Position numbers and translations under genes: made by a program
Notes under the pieces: model-generated
Databases searched by the model: none
The model's input: only the letters and a program-made list of their open reading frames with translations
Told to the model about the DNA's origin: nothing
Assembly (NCBI GenBank): GCA_021771635.1
Contig: JAETOQ010000010.1
Location: 1-64,000, forward strand
DNA from: Oscillospiraceae bacterium
GTDB lineage: Bacteria > Bacillota > Clostridia > Oscillospirales > Oscillospiraceae
Length of the DNA: 64,000 bases
Direction of reading: 5' to 3'
Shown: positions 15,097 through 23,865 of the stretch, one piece after another
How the letters are laid out: every line of letters starts with the position of its first letter
Position numbering within the stretch: the stretch's first letter is position 1

Positions 15097-16254
15097 TCAA
15101 CAGCTTCCTTTCTTTTTCTCGATTTCCGCTCCCAGCCTCAGCAGGCAGAAAAGCCTGTCGGCGGCCTCTCCTGCCAGTTCATCCGCCCGTTCCATCGCTT
15201 TTTCCAGCGGCATGGCGTCATTGATGGTCGGCACCACGGCGGAAATCCCACGCGCATAAATATCTGATGCATCCGCTCCCATGCCGCCCACCAATGCCAC
15301 TGCTGGAACATCATGTGCTCTGCACAGCCTGCCAATGCCGTCCAAGACCTTGCCGCAGGCGGACTGCCCATCGCAATGCCCCTCTCCGGTGATAACCAGG
15401 TCTGTCCCCTGAAGGTGGTCCGCAAACCTTGAGATTTCCAGCATCAGCCCAATCCCGGAGCAGACCTCAGTATCCAGAAATGCCATCAACGCCGCGCCCA
15501 GTCCCCCGGCCGCGCCTGCCCCAGGCAGGCCGCGGATCTGGCGCCCGGTGGTCTTTTCCAACACATCGGCATAGACGCTCATCCCCGTTTCCAAAAGCTG
15601 TCGCCGCTGGGCATCCGCACCCTTTTGGGGGCCAAAGACCATAGTGGCGCCTGTGGGACCTAAAAGCGGATTGCGCACATCGCTCATAATGCGGAATCTT
15701 GCCTTTGCGGCCAGTGGTTCAAGCCCGCTCCGGTCGATTCGAACAATGTGTTCCAAATCTCTGGGCAGCGCCTCCAGTTCCTGGCCCTGCCGGTCCAGAA
15801 AACGGATTCCCAGCGCCCGCATGCATCCGATTCCTCCGTCATTGGTGGCGCTGCCGCCCAGCGTCACCACAATATCCCGGCAGCCATCCCGCAGCGCCTG
15901 AAGAATGATCTGCCCGGTCCCGTAGGTGCTGGCCAAAAGAGGGTCCCGTTCCACCGGCGGAACCAGTGTCAGGCCGCTGGCCTCCGCCATCTCCACCACT
16001 GCGGTTCCTTCCGCCAGCAGTCCATAGCGGCTCTTGCGCGGACGGCCCATGGGATCATATGCCTCCACTGTCACCTCTCTGCTTCCGGGCAGTTCCAGTA
16101 AAGCGGCCAAGGTCCCTTCGCCGCCGTCCGCAATGGGGATCTCCACGATCTCACAGTCCGGGAAATACCGGCGTGCGGCACGGGATAAAATACCAATCAT
16201 CTCCCGGGAGGAAAAGGTTCCCTTAAAGGAATCCGGTGCCAATATGATTTTCAT
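15097..16254 (-). CDS. Glycerate kinase
   Basis: 385-aa member of the GlxK/GarK family. The signature N-terminus IILAPDSFKGTFSS is followed by PIADGGEGT, with GSATNDGGIGC and GPTGATMVFGPQKGA further along. It phosphorylates D-glycerate, usually to 2-phosphoglycerate, feeding glycolysis. It overlaps the upstream FGGY kinase by 4 bp and is followed after 1 nt by a hydroxyacid dehydrogenase. That arrangement fits hydroxypyruvate or tartronate semialdehyde going to glycerate and then phosphoglycerate. GarK versus GlxK specificity cannot be settled here. Confidence 0.93.
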   Translation of the reverse strand: MKIILAPDSFKGTFSSREMIGILSRAARRYFPDCEIVEIPIADGGEGTLAALLELPGSREVTVEAYDPMGRPRKSRYGLLAEGTAVVEMAEASGLTLVPPVERDPLLASTYGTGQIILQALRDGCRDIVVTLGGSATNDGGIGCMRALGIRFLDRQGQELEALPRDLEHIVRIDRSGLEPLAAKARFRIMSDVRNPLLGPTGATMVFGPQKGADAQRRQLLETGMSVYADVLEKTTGRQIRGLPGAGAAGGLGAALMAFLDTEVCSGIGLMLEISRFADHLQGTDLVITGEGHCDGQSACGKVLDGIGRLCRAHDVPAVALVGGMGADASDIYARGISAVVPTINDAMPLEKAMERADELAGEAADRLFCLLRLGAEIEKKKGSC

Positions 16255-17732
16255 ACACGCTCCTTCGCTGCTCGCCGTCCGATGATGTTCCCGGCCTGCT
16301 CCAATGCCGGATGAAGCTCCCGGAACGTCTCCGCTGCCCGCAGGTAAGCCTCCGCATACTCCCGCCGCGGCAGGATATACTCCCTTGGCTTATTCCAGCA
16401 CACAAGATCTCCCTGAGACAGCCGTCCTGTTCCCATCCCTGCCAGCATCGCGCTTCCCATGGTCTCTGTCTCCAGATGCTCCGGTACGATCAGTTCTTTT
16501 TGAAAAATATCACTGAGGATCTGCAGCCACACACGGCTTTTTGCGCCGCCGCCGCCTGTATAAATGCGGTCAATGCGCGCGCCACTCTCCTGTTCGAGGA
16601 TCTTCATATTCTCCCACAGGGAGAAACCAACGCCCTCCAGCACAGCCCGGGCATAGTGTCCTGCGGTGTGGAATGCCTCCATCCCCAGAAAAGCGCCTCT
16701 GGCGGCAGGTTCCCAGTGCGGGCAGGTGCTGCCCGTCAGATAGGGAAAGAAAAACAATCCCTCGGACGCGGCGGGAACATGTTCCGCCATAGCGTCCATT
16801 TCCCGGTAGTTTCCCTCCTCTGGACAGCGGAACAGTACATCCCGAATCCAGCGAACCGCGATGCCCGCATTGTTGACCGGGGTCATACTGATCCTGCGGC
16901 TGCGGTCTGGAAGCTGGGTATTGAGAAAGCGGCGGTCCAGCCGCGCGGGATAGGCCGCAAATCGTCCCACGCTGCCAAGAATCAAAACGGTCTCTTCTTG
17001 TCCCGCGGCCATGCCCTGCATGGCCGCCACCGTGTCCATGCACCCCACGGTCACAGGGATCCCATCCGGCAGGCAGAGGCCCTCCGTCTTTTTGGTGCGC
17101 CCCACAATCTCCTGAGAACCGAACAGTGGCGGACACATTTCACGAGAAATGTGAAAATAATCGCACAGGTCTTGGCTCCATGAGCCGCGCTCCAGGTCAT
17201 AAAGCATCGTGGTCGCCGCCCTGGTATGGTCCATGCTGTACACCCCGGTCAATCGCATCACCAAATAGCTGCTGGGTGTAAACAGGTAGCAGACCGAACC
17301 AAAGGCCTCTTCCCTCTCCTGGAGCCATTTCAGCGTGGGACCCCACAAAAATCCAGCGGCATTCCGGTTTCCCGTAATGGAAAAGATCCGCTCCTCCCCA
17401 AATTCTCTGGAAATCCGTTCCACCATGCAGCCCCCTCGCTGATCCATCTGCATAATGGCGTCAAAGGGAGCCTGCATATCTTTGTCCGTGGGGATCAGGG
17501 CGTTGGCGTGGCTGATCCCAATGGCTTCTATTCTCCGCAGGTCGCACTGACTCTCCAGCTCTGCAAAGCAGCCGCAAAGGCTCTTCCACCACACCTCCGG
17601 CGAAATCGTCACCCGTCCGCCCTTCCGGTATTCCAGGCTGTACGCGCGGTATGCGCAGTGCAGCCGCTCTCCTTCCTCAGAAAATAACGATACTTTCAGG
17701 CCCGTGGACCCTACATCAATCCCTGCTAACAT
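16251..17732 (-). CDS. FGGY-family carbohydrate kinase (first of two)
   Basis: 493 aa. The ATPase motif GIDVGSTGLKVSLFS opens the protein. The C-terminal FGGY domain carries YTGGGAKSRVWLQILSDIF and a substrate-side motif near CMDTVAAMQG. The family phosphorylates ketoses and polyols (xylulose, ribulose, gluconate, erythritol and others), and specificity cannot be read by eye. It starts 3 nt after the second FGGY kinase, so two divergent paralogues are co-translated. One may serve a different substrate or have drifted to another role. Confidence 0.87.
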   Translation of the reverse strand: MLAGIDVGSTGLKVSLFSEEGERLHCAYRAYSLEYRKGGRVTISPEVWWKSLCGCFAELESQCDLRRIEAIGISHANALIPTDKDMQAPFDAIMQMDQRGGCMVERISREFGEERIFSITGNRNAAGFLWGPTLKWLQEREEAFGSVCYLFTPSSYLVMRLTGVYSMDHTRAATTMLYDLERGSWSQDLCDYFHISREMCPPLFGSQEIVGRTKKTEGLCLPDGIPVTVGCMDTVAAMQGMAAGQEETVLILGSVGRFAAYPARLDRRFLNTQLPDRSRRISMTPVNNAGIAVRWIRDVLFRCPEEGNYREMDAMAEHVPAASEGLFFFPYLTGSTCPHWEPAARGAFLGMEAFHTAGHYARAVLEGVGFSLWENMKILEQESGARIDRIYTGGGGAKSRVWLQILSDIFQKELIVPEHLETETMGSAMLAGMGTGRLSQGDLVCWNKPREYILPRREYAEAYLRAAETFRELHPALEQAGNIIGRRAAKERV

Positions 17733-17735
17733 GCT

Positions 17736-19217
17736 CTACTCTCCCCGCAGCCGAAGCGGAAACAGTTCCCTGTTCGCCCGGTAAATCTTTTGAAACAGTT
17801 CATATCCTACGTCATATACTGCCCGGTTTTCGGCCTTGGGACGGCACACACTTCCCGCATCCCGCTCCGGCCAGGGAATGGGCAAGCCCAGCGCCTGCAT
17901 GCACAAAAAGGCGTCTCCGCGAACCGCGGCGTCAAACCCCATTTTATAGACGCAAATCTCTCTGTTTAAAATATCGGCTTTAATTTGCGTCCAGACAGGG
18001 CTGCGATATCCTCCGCCGGTCCCGAGAATCGGTTTTTTTTCCAGTTCAGTTCCGAATTCCTCCAGAATGGTCCGCAGCGCATAGCCAGTGCCTTCCATGA
18101 TTGCCCTGACCAGATCCGCGCGGTCGGTGGCAGTGGAGATGCCGAAATAGATCCCCCGCAGCGATGTATCCCACAGCGGTGCCCGCTCTCCGTTCAGGTA
18201 TGGCAGAAACGTAACGCCCCGCGCCCCCGGAACGGAGGAGTCCGCCAAACGGTCATATTCCTGGTAATCCCCGGCACGGTCCACCTGGTCCCGGAACCAC
18301 TTCAGCGCGCCGCCTGAGCAGGACATGCTTCCCTTTAAGATCCACTGCCCCGAAAGCGCGTGTTTCAGGCTGCAAAGATTCGGGTGAAATTTAGGCTCGG
18401 CCTGGAGCACACCGATTCCCGAGGACTGGCCGCTCATCTCAAAAATGTCTCCCGCGGTTCGCAGTCCCAGTCCCAGGGGGACGGCGGCACCATCGATGCA
18501 GCCTGCCACCACCAGCACGGAGGGAGGAAGTCCCCACGCTTCTGCCACAGCTGGCAGCACCTCTCCAACGATCTCGCCGCAGCCGCAGATGCGGGGCCAT
18601 TTCTCCATTTCCAGCCCGAACAGCCCAAAGGCCTTTTCCTCCCAGTCCATCTGGTAGATATTGACCATCTGTGTCAGAGCGGCGTGGGTCTGGTCAATGG
18701 TACGCCGGCCGGTGAGCCGATAGACAAGCCACCCGTTGATCTGGAGATACTGGTCTACTTTTCGGTATGTCTTCGGATCGTTTTCCTTCTGCCACAGAAG
18801 TTTTGGCAGAACATAATAGGGATCAAGCCGGTTTCCGGAATATGCCTCAATATAAGCCTTGTGCAGCGCCAGTTCCCGCTCACAGATTCCCTGTGCCCGC
18901 CGGTCCATCCAGATCATGGCGTTTCCAACAGGATTTCCCTGCCGGTCAATCCCAAACAGTGTCGGCGCCTGACTGCTGACGCACACGCAGCAGATTCTGG
19001 AGGCCAGATCCGGGCGGGCAGCCGTCAGCTGGCGGACGGCTGCCGCTGCCGCGTTCCACCAGTCCTCCGCCCGCTGCTCCGCCCAGCCCTCCGATGGATA
19101 AAAGCTCGGGTACTCCCTGGACACTTGACAAAGTCCATTGCCGCCGGCGTCCACCAGCCCGGCCTTGACGCTGGTGGTGCCGACATCCACACCCAAAAAC
19201 AGTTTATCGGACCACAT
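17736..19217 (-). CDS. FGGY-family carbohydrate kinase (second of two)
   Basis: 493 aa from the ATG at 19217 (MWSDKLFLGVDVGTTSVKAG). The frame extends 36 nt further upstream, but that part lies inside the preceding gene and lacks a better ribosome binding site. ATPase motif GVDVGTTSVKAGLVD, a mid-protein GCIDGAAVPLG, and the C-terminal LGTGGGYRSPVWTQIKADIL are typical of FGGY sugar kinases such as xylulokinase. It overlaps the end of the upstream dehydrogenase by 14 bp. Only about moderate similarity to its neighbouring paralogue is apparent by eye, so distinct substrates are plausible. Confidence 0.87.
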   Translation of the reverse strand: MWSDKLFLGVDVGTTSVKAGLVDAGGNGLCQVSREYPSFYPSEGWAEQRAEDWWNAAAAAVRQLTAARPDLASRICCVCVSSQAPTLFGIDRQGNPVGNAMIWMDRRAQGICERELALHKAYIEAYSGNRLDPYYVLPKLLWQKENDPKTYRKVDQYLQINGWLVYRLTGRRTIDQTHAALTQMVNIYQMDWEEKAFGLFGLEMEKWPRICGCGEIVGEVLPAVAEAWGLPPSVLVVAGCIDGAAVPLGLGLRTAGDIFEMSGQSSGIGVLQAEPKFHPNLCSLKHALSGQWILKGSMSCSGGALKWFRDQVDRAGDYQEYDRLADSSVPGARGVTFLPYLNGERAPLWDTSLRGIYFGISTATDRADLVRAIMEGTGYALRTILEEFGTELEKKPILGTGGGYRSPVWTQIKADILNREICVYKMGFDAAVRGDAFLCMQALGLPIPWPERDAGSVCRPKAENRAVYDVGYELFQKIYRANRELFPLRLRGE

Positions 19218-20178
19218 GGATCGGTTTCCCCTGTTCCATAAACGCCCGTACATCCTCCATAACGATCCTGGTCTGCTGGGCGATCATATCCCGGGAGGCG
19301 CCGCCGATGTGTGGCGTCAAAATTATGTTGTCAAGCTCCAGGAATGGAGAATCATGCGGCATCGGCTCATGGACCTGCGCGTCCAAAGCCGCGCAGGCGA
19401 TGCGTCCATCTTTTAGGGCACTATACAGCGCCTCCTCATCCAGCAGCGCCCCCCGGGCGGTATTGATTAGAATGCCGGTCTTTTTCATTCTGCCGATGGC
19501 TTCGCCGTTCACCAGCCCGCGGGTCTGCTCGGTCAGCTTGGCATGTATGCTGACAATGTCAGACTTAGAGAACAACTCCTCCCAAGTCACGCTCCGCACC
19601 CCCTGGGGCCACTGTGTCAAAAAGGGATCATAGGCCAGCAGCTCCACATCAAAGCCTGAAAGCTTTCTGGCCACCCGTCTTGCAATGGCGCCATAGCCTA
19701 CAAAGCCCACGGTCTTGCCGTCCAGTTCAAATCCGTCAAAGGTCTTGAATCCATTGTTCCCTGCCATGTCCCAGGGAACCCGGTCCCATTGCTGCGACAT
19801 GATGTAATGGTGGGTTTTGGGGATGTGCCGCAGGGCGCACAGCATCAGCGCCACTGTCAGCTCCGCCACAGCGTTGGCATTTCTGCCGGGAGCTGAGGAA
19901 ACCCACACCTGGTGACGGCGGACCGCTTCCCGGTCCACATTTTCCACGCCACCTCTGGAACAGGCGATGAACCGAAGCTTGGGAAGATGGTCCAGAACGT
20001 AATCGTTGATCTCCTCATAGCAGATCACCATCATCTCACAGTCAGCCGCCTGCTCTACCAATTCTTCCGGTGTCAGCTTTTTTCCGGTGGCGCCCCAACC
20101 TCCGAACTTCAGCTCCGCATACTGCTCCAGCTCCCGGATTCCCTCCGGCGTAAGCTGGGCGGACACAAAGGCTTTCAT
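19204..20178 (-). CDS. D-2-hydroxyacid dehydrogenase (phosphoglycerate-dehydrogenase-like)
   Basis: 324 aa. NAD-binding region VGFVGYGAIARRVARKL, catalytic Arg in LINTARGALLDEEAL, Glu near LDAQVHEPMPHDSPF and His in LTPHIGGASRDM. The N-terminal substrate domain differs clearly from the other dehydrogenase of this operon (14133-15095), so the operon has two distinct enzymes of this class. The substrate is a 2-hydroxy or 2-keto acid of unknown identity. Start ATG at 20178 follows GGAGTCAG. Confidence 0.87.
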   Translation of the reverse strand: MKAFVSAQLTPEGIRELEQYAELKFGGWGATGKKLTPEELVEQAADCEMMVICYEEINDYVLDHLPKLRFIACSRGGVENVDREAVRRHQVWVSSAPGRNANAVAELTVALMLCALRHIPKTHHYIMSQQWDRVPWDMAGNNGFKTFDGFELDGKTVGFVGYGAIARRVARKLSGFDVELLAYDPFLTQWPQGVRSVTWEELFSKSDIVSIHAKLTEQTRGLVNGEAIGRMKKTGILINTARGALLDEEALYSALKDGRIACAALDAQVHEPMPHDSPFLELDNIILTPHIGGASRDMIAQQTRIVMEDVRAFMEQGKPIHVVR

Positions 20179-20194
20179 TATTTTCTGACTCCTT

Positions 20195-21247
20195 TCACGC
20201 CCAGGGGTCCAGAATTGTCTTGACTCCCACGTAATTGGCTTTCATCTCAAAGGCGGTTTTCCACTCCTCCAGGGGGAAGCAGCCGGAGATCATCCCCTCG
20301 GTCCTGACCTTGCCGGAATCCAGCAGGCGGAATACTTCTTCCTGATTTTTAGCGGAGGAAGAGGAAGATCCCGTTACCACAAGTTCCTTATAATGAATGA
20401 TATTGGGGTCCAGGGAGATTTTTGTCCCAACCGGCATTCCCGCAAAAATCACCAGCCGCCCGCCTTTTTTCACATAGTCCAGAGACTGCTCCAGCACTGC
20501 GGGAACACCTACGTCTACAATCACCGCGTCAGCGCCGCGGCCATCCGTCTGCGCGGCGATGACCGCCTTGACATCCTCGTTGGCCGGATCTAAAACCAGA
20601 TCCGCACCCATGCGCAGGGCCATCTGCCGCTTCTCAGCAATAGGCTCCACAACGATGAGCTTTTTCAGGTCGCTTCCGCGGGCAAGCTGCGTATGGAACA
20701 ACCCAATGGGACCCGCGCCGATGATGACAAACACATCGCCCGGCCGCAGGCATGCCTGCTGGATACCATGGTACGCAGCGGCGATGGGCTCGGAAATGGC
20801 GGCGATCTCATCGGAAACGCCGTTGGGAATGCGCACCACGTTGCCGCAGGCGATGGCCTCTTTGGGGATGCGGACATACTGTGCGAATCCCCCGTCAATC
20901 TCATAGCCAATGGTGGTGCGGCTCACACAGATATTGGTCTTTCCCTCCAGACAACAGTGGCACTTACCGCAGTGGATCATGGGATAGACGCTGACCCGCT
21001 CACCAGCCTGATACCCAGAAACCTTAGCACCCACCTGCTCAATGACGCCAGAGAACTCATGTCCGGTGATTCTGGGCGCTGCGATGACCTTGGTCCCTTG
21101 GTAGATCCGATTGTCTGTACCGCACACGCCGCCAAAGCGTACCCGAACCAAAATCTCCTCCTCGCTAATAACAGGAATCGGGACCATTTTGACCGCAAAC
21201 TGCTTAGGCCCCTGGAACACCAGAGCCTTCATCATACCGTTTTCCAT
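20195..21247 (-). CDS. Zinc-dependent alcohol dehydrogenase (sorbitol/threonine-dehydrogenase-like)
   Basis: 350-aa MDR enzyme. Catalytic zinc ligands are Cys42 (GGVCGTD) and His63-Glu64 (TGHEFSG). The structural zinc site is Cys93, 96, 99 and 107 (HCGKCHCCLEGKTNIC). The NAD-binding motif is IGAGPIGLFHTQLA. It probably oxidises a secondary alcohol of a polyol or sugar acid to the ketose form that the FGGY kinases could phosphorylate. Start ATG at 21247 follows GGGAGGAG; internal Met5 or Met6 is possible. Part of the operon reading from 22362 down. Confidence 0.9.
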   Translation of the reverse strand: MENGMMKALVFQGPKQFAVKMVPIPVISEEEILVRVRFGGVCGTDNRIYQGTKVIAAPRITGHEFSGVIEQVGAKVSGYQAGERVSVYPMIHCGKCHCCLEGKTNICVSRTTIGYEIDGGFAQYVRIPKEAIACGNVVRIPNGVSDEIAAISEPIAAAYHGIQQACLRPGDVFVIIGAGPIGLFHTQLARGSDLKKLIVVEPIAEKRQMALRMGADLVLDPANEDVKAVIAAQTDGRGADAVIVDVGVPAVLEQSLDYVKKGGRLVIFAGMPVGTKISLDPNIIHYKELVVTGSSSSSAKNQEEVFRLLDSGKVRTEGMISGCFPLEEWKTAFEMKANYVGVKTILDPWA

Positions 21248-21257
21248 AGCTCCTCCC

Positions 21258-21905
21258 TTACAAAGAAACCTTAGCGAAAAGATGTTTGAGGTCGCTTTCT
21301 GTCAGCGTCCGGGCCTTTCCCTGCGAGAGGAAATGGATCATCAGGTCGTTCTCCACCTCATTGGCGCAGGAAACCGCCGTTTCCATATCCTTTCCGACAG
21401 CCACCACCCCATGGTTGCCCAGCAGCACCGCGTTCGATTTTAAAATGCCATTTCGCACATACTCCCCAAGCTCTTCAGAGCCGGGAAAAGCGAAGGGTGC
21501 CACCTGAACCTGGCCGACTTTGGCGGCAACACTGGGGACATAAACCGGCATGCACGCCCCGGGCTCCGCCATGCTTGCAAAAGTGGTAGCATAGATAGAA
21601 TGCGTATGGCACACTGCGCGCACATTGGGCCGTATCTCATAAGCCGCCAGATGCAGCGGCACTTCCTTAGTGGGTGGACATCCATCCAGATGCTCGCCAT
21701 GGACGCTGCATTTGCTGATGCACGCCTCGCTCATGTGCCCCAGAAAGAAGCCGGTAGGTGTCAGCAGGACGGTGTTCTCGTCCATCCGGATGGAGAGGTT
21801 TCCGCCGCTGCCCTTTACCAATCCCTGGTCGTACAGCTCCTTTCCCCAGTTTACCAATTCCCGCCGGAGCCGCTGCTCCTGCTCATAAGTCGCAAACTTG
21901 TCCAT
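21258..21905 (-). CDS. Class II aldolase/adducin family protein
   Basis: 215 aa. The fold's landmarks are GSGGNLSIR, LLTPTGFFLG, the zinc-binding HTHS (His100, His102) and LGNHGVVAVGKD with the third His. Members include L-fuculose-1-phosphate and L-ribulose-5-phosphate enzymes and the tetronate-pathway decarboxylase OtnC. Together with FGGY kinases, it likely cleaves a phosphorylated ketose or decarboxylates a phosphorylated keto acid. The neighbouring kinase is not the DUF1537 type of the known tetronate pathway, so that pathway is not simply repeated here. Confidence 0.9.
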   Translation of the reverse strand: MDKFATYEQEQRLRRELVNWGKELYDQGLVKGSGGNLSIRMDENTVLLTPTGFFLGHMSEACISKCSVHGEHLDGCPPTKEVPLHLAAYEIRPNVRAVCHTHSIYATTFASMAEPGACMPVYVPSVAAKVGQVQVAPFAFPGSEELGEYVRNGILKSNAVLLGNHGVVAVGKDMETAVSCANEVENDLMIHFLSQGKARTLTESDLKHLFAKVSL

Positions 21906-21930
21906 ATTCTGTATACACTCCTCTCTTCAG

Positions 21931-22362
21931 TCACAGCTTATCAATGTAACCGATGCCGAAAGCGTCCGTATACCGGGTCAGCGCCATATCAGTTACCTCC
22001 ACAAAGCTCAGTTCCACCAGATACTGCACCTGGCAGCCCGGTTCCAAATGACCAACAAAAGTCTCCCCGCCGGGTGCGGAGCAAACCATATGAATATGCG
22101 GCACTCCATTGAGCACAATGCCCTGCATGCATCCCAGCTCAATCGGCTTTTTCTCGGAGATAAAATAATCACAGGGCTGGTCGCTGGTCTTGGCAATGGC
22201 GTGAGCCTCCAGCTGGCGCAAAGACCCGATACCAGAAGTAAGGATCGCGTTCTTCACGCCAGACTTCTTCAGCTCCTCTGTAATAGTTTCCAGCACAAGC
22301 TCTCCCTTACCCAAATGCAGGACAATTACGCGGCCATACTCTTTGCATTCAAACTTTTTCAT
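21931..22362 (-). CDS. Stand-alone PPC/DUF296 domain protein
   Basis: 143 aa spanning one PPC (PCC/DUF296) domain: GSLRQLEAHAI, ELGCMQGIVLNGVPHIHMV and GHLEPGCQVQYLVELSF. In plants this domain sits on AT-hook proteins; bacterial single-domain members are trimers of unknown function. Conserved histidines (HIHMV, GGETFVGH) could bind a ligand or metal. It is the first gene of the sugar-acid operon, immediately behind two LacI-type operators. A catalytic or small-molecule-binding role in the pathway is inferred from position only. Start ATG at 22362 follows GGGAGGAAA. Confidence 0.85.
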   Translation of the reverse strand: MKKFECKEYGRVIVLHLGKGELVLETITEELKKSGVKNAILTSGIGSLRQLEAHAIAKTSDQPCDYFISEKKPIELGCMQGIVLNGVPHIHMVCSAPGGETFVGHLEPGCQVQYLVELSFVEVTDMALTRYTDAFGIGYIDKL

Positions 22363-22381
22363 GCTGATTTCCTCCCTATTT

Positions 22382-22472
22382 TGTAATCGTTTTCATTTTT
22401 AGTAAAAATTTTTGTGACAGCATTAGCTTTCTCGCGCAGTCAAATTGTAATCGTTTTCATTTTAAAATGCAA
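22382..22472 (-). promoter_or_regulatory. Promoter with two LacI-type operators, for the PPC-to-dehydrogenase operon
   Basis: On the minus strand TTGCAT (22472-22467) and TACAAT (22449-22444) are 17 bp apart. TGTAATCGTTTTCA occurs twice on the plus strand. One copy, 22446-22459, lies over the -10 and spacer. The other, 22382-22395, lies in the leader exactly 64 bp away, roughly six helical turns. Both fit the LacI/CcpA-type consensus TGWAANCGNTNWCA. The adjacent LacI regulator is the natural candidate, although CcpA could bind the same sequence. Confidence 0.82.
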
Positions 22473-22548
22473 GAGCCTTTTTATTTTTTGTAGAAAATAG
22501 CAAATCAGGCCCCTCGCTTTTTGGCAAAACACCGTAAACTGCGGGAAA

Positions 22549-23583
22549 TCACGTCTGCGGAACCCCCAAAGAATTGCCCTGGATAATCGTCGGATCAAAA
22601 ATAAACTTCCTGTTTTCTCCCTCCGGATTTTGAATCCGCTCAAGGATCGCCTTTCCAAGCCGCTCTCCAATAGCTGTGGTATCAAAGGTGGCGGAGGTGG
22701 GACGGGTGACCATCAAATCCATATTGTTAATGGCGTCATACGAAACAAGGGAAACCTGCTCCGGCACCCGGATATTCCGGGCGTGAAGCTGCTCCAAAAT
22801 GCCAACTGTAAGCATGTTATTCATGGAGAGAATGGCGGTGGGCTTGTCCTCCATTTCGTATAGATGGTTCACAGCCTCCATGCCAGACTGCATCAGAAAA
22901 TCTCCCGTATATATATACGGGTAATGCTCATCCACACAAATGCCCTTCTCCGCCATGGCGTCCACAAATCCCTGAAAGCGCTCCTGGCTGTTGCTCAGGT
23001 GTGCGGGGCCACAGACCACAAAAATTTTCCGGTGTCCCAGGGACAGCAGCTGCTTGGTCAGCAGATAGCAGCCCAGATGGTTGTTTGTATCCACCAGATC
23101 TCCGTGAAATCCCTCTGCCTGCACCTGACGGTTCAAAAGAACCATGGGAATCTGCGTGTTCATCTTTAAGATAAAATCGTCATTGTGGCCTGTTGTATTC
23201 AGAATCAGCCCGTCCACATTGCGGCTCAGCAGCATTTTCAGATAATCCAGCTCCCGGTCCGCCCGGTTCCCCGTGCTACACAGAAACAGATTGTACTTCT
23301 GTCGGCTGACGATATCCTCCACCGTTCTGGCAATGGAAATCAAAAAGTGGTTGGAGATATCTGGCACCAAAAAGCCAATCGAGTATGTGCTGTTCGTTTT
23401 CAGACTCTTGGCAATAGAGTTTGGCACATATCCAAGCTCCCGTACCGTCTCCATCACCCGCTGCCGCATAGCGTCTGTCACGCAGTCACTGTCATTCAGG
23501 ACACGAGACACCGTGGCCACTGAGACATGGGTCTTTTTTGCGATATCCTTGATGGTGATCTGTTTTGGCATGAACGTACTCAT
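22549..23583 (-). CDS. LacI-family transcriptional regulator
   Basis: 344 aa. N-terminal HTH (ITIKDIAKKTHVSVATVSRV) and hinge helix PNSIAKSLKT are followed by a periplasmic-binding-protein-like effector domain beginning YSIGFLVPDISNHF. It lies between the operon at 22362 and the divergent isomerase gene, and operators of LacI type flank both. It is therefore the probable local repressor of the island. The effector is likely a sugar acid or phosphorylated intermediate. Start at 23583 (or Met5 at 23571). Confidence 0.94.
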   Translation of the reverse strand: MSTFMPKQITIKDIAKKTHVSVATVSRVLNDSDCVTDAMRQRVMETVRELGYVPNSIAKSLKTNSTYSIGFLVPDISNHFLISIARTVEDIVSRQKYNLFLCSTGNRADRELDYLKMLLSRNVDGLILNTTGHNDDFILKMNTQIPMVLLNRQVQAEGFHGDLVDTNNHLGCYLLTKQLLSLGHRKIFVVCGPAHLSNSQERFQGFVDAMAEKGICVDEHYPYIYTGDFLMQSGMEAVNHLYEMEDKPTAILSMNNMLTVGILEQLHARNIRVPEQVSLVSYDAINNMDLMVTRPTSATFDTTAIGERLGKAILERIQNPEGENRKFIFDPTIIQGNSLGVPQT

Positions 23584-23654
23584 TTCCCTGACCGCAGTTC
23601 CCTGGAATCCCTGAAACTCCCCTGCCGCCAGAAGTTTTTACATTAATTTTACAT

Positions 23655-23683
23655 ATTGTACCATAGATCCGTGAATCTAGCAA
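23655..23683 (-). promoter_or_regulatory. Promoter of the lacI-type gene
   Basis: On the minus strand TTGCTA (23683-23678) and TACAAT (23660-23655) are 17 bp apart, followed by a roughly 70-nt leader. Confidence 0.6.
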
Positions 23684-23753
23684 ATACCTTTCTTGCCTTT
23701 TTCTCTTAAACGGTTGCGACAAAAATTCGTGTTTTTTTTGTCAAGATTGGCAG

Positions 23754-23840
23754 TTGCACTCCCCGTTCTCTTATGATAGGATAATAGGAAAGTAGGATTT
23801 ATTAAATTTTATTTTTTGCCGCAATTTGTAAACGTATTCA
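23754..23840 (+). promoter_or_regulatory. Promoter and operator for the isomerase-BKACE operon
   Basis: TTGCAC (23754-23759) and TAGGAT (23777-23782) are 17 bp apart. TGTAAACGTATTCA (23827-23840), a LacI-type operator with one mismatch to the consensus, lies about 45 nt downstream. The -10 is part of TAGGATAATAGGA (23777-23789), which resembles the second motif found at 30990 and 34852. Confidence 0.62.
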
Positions 23841-23865
23841 TTTAACGATGACCGAGGTATATTTT

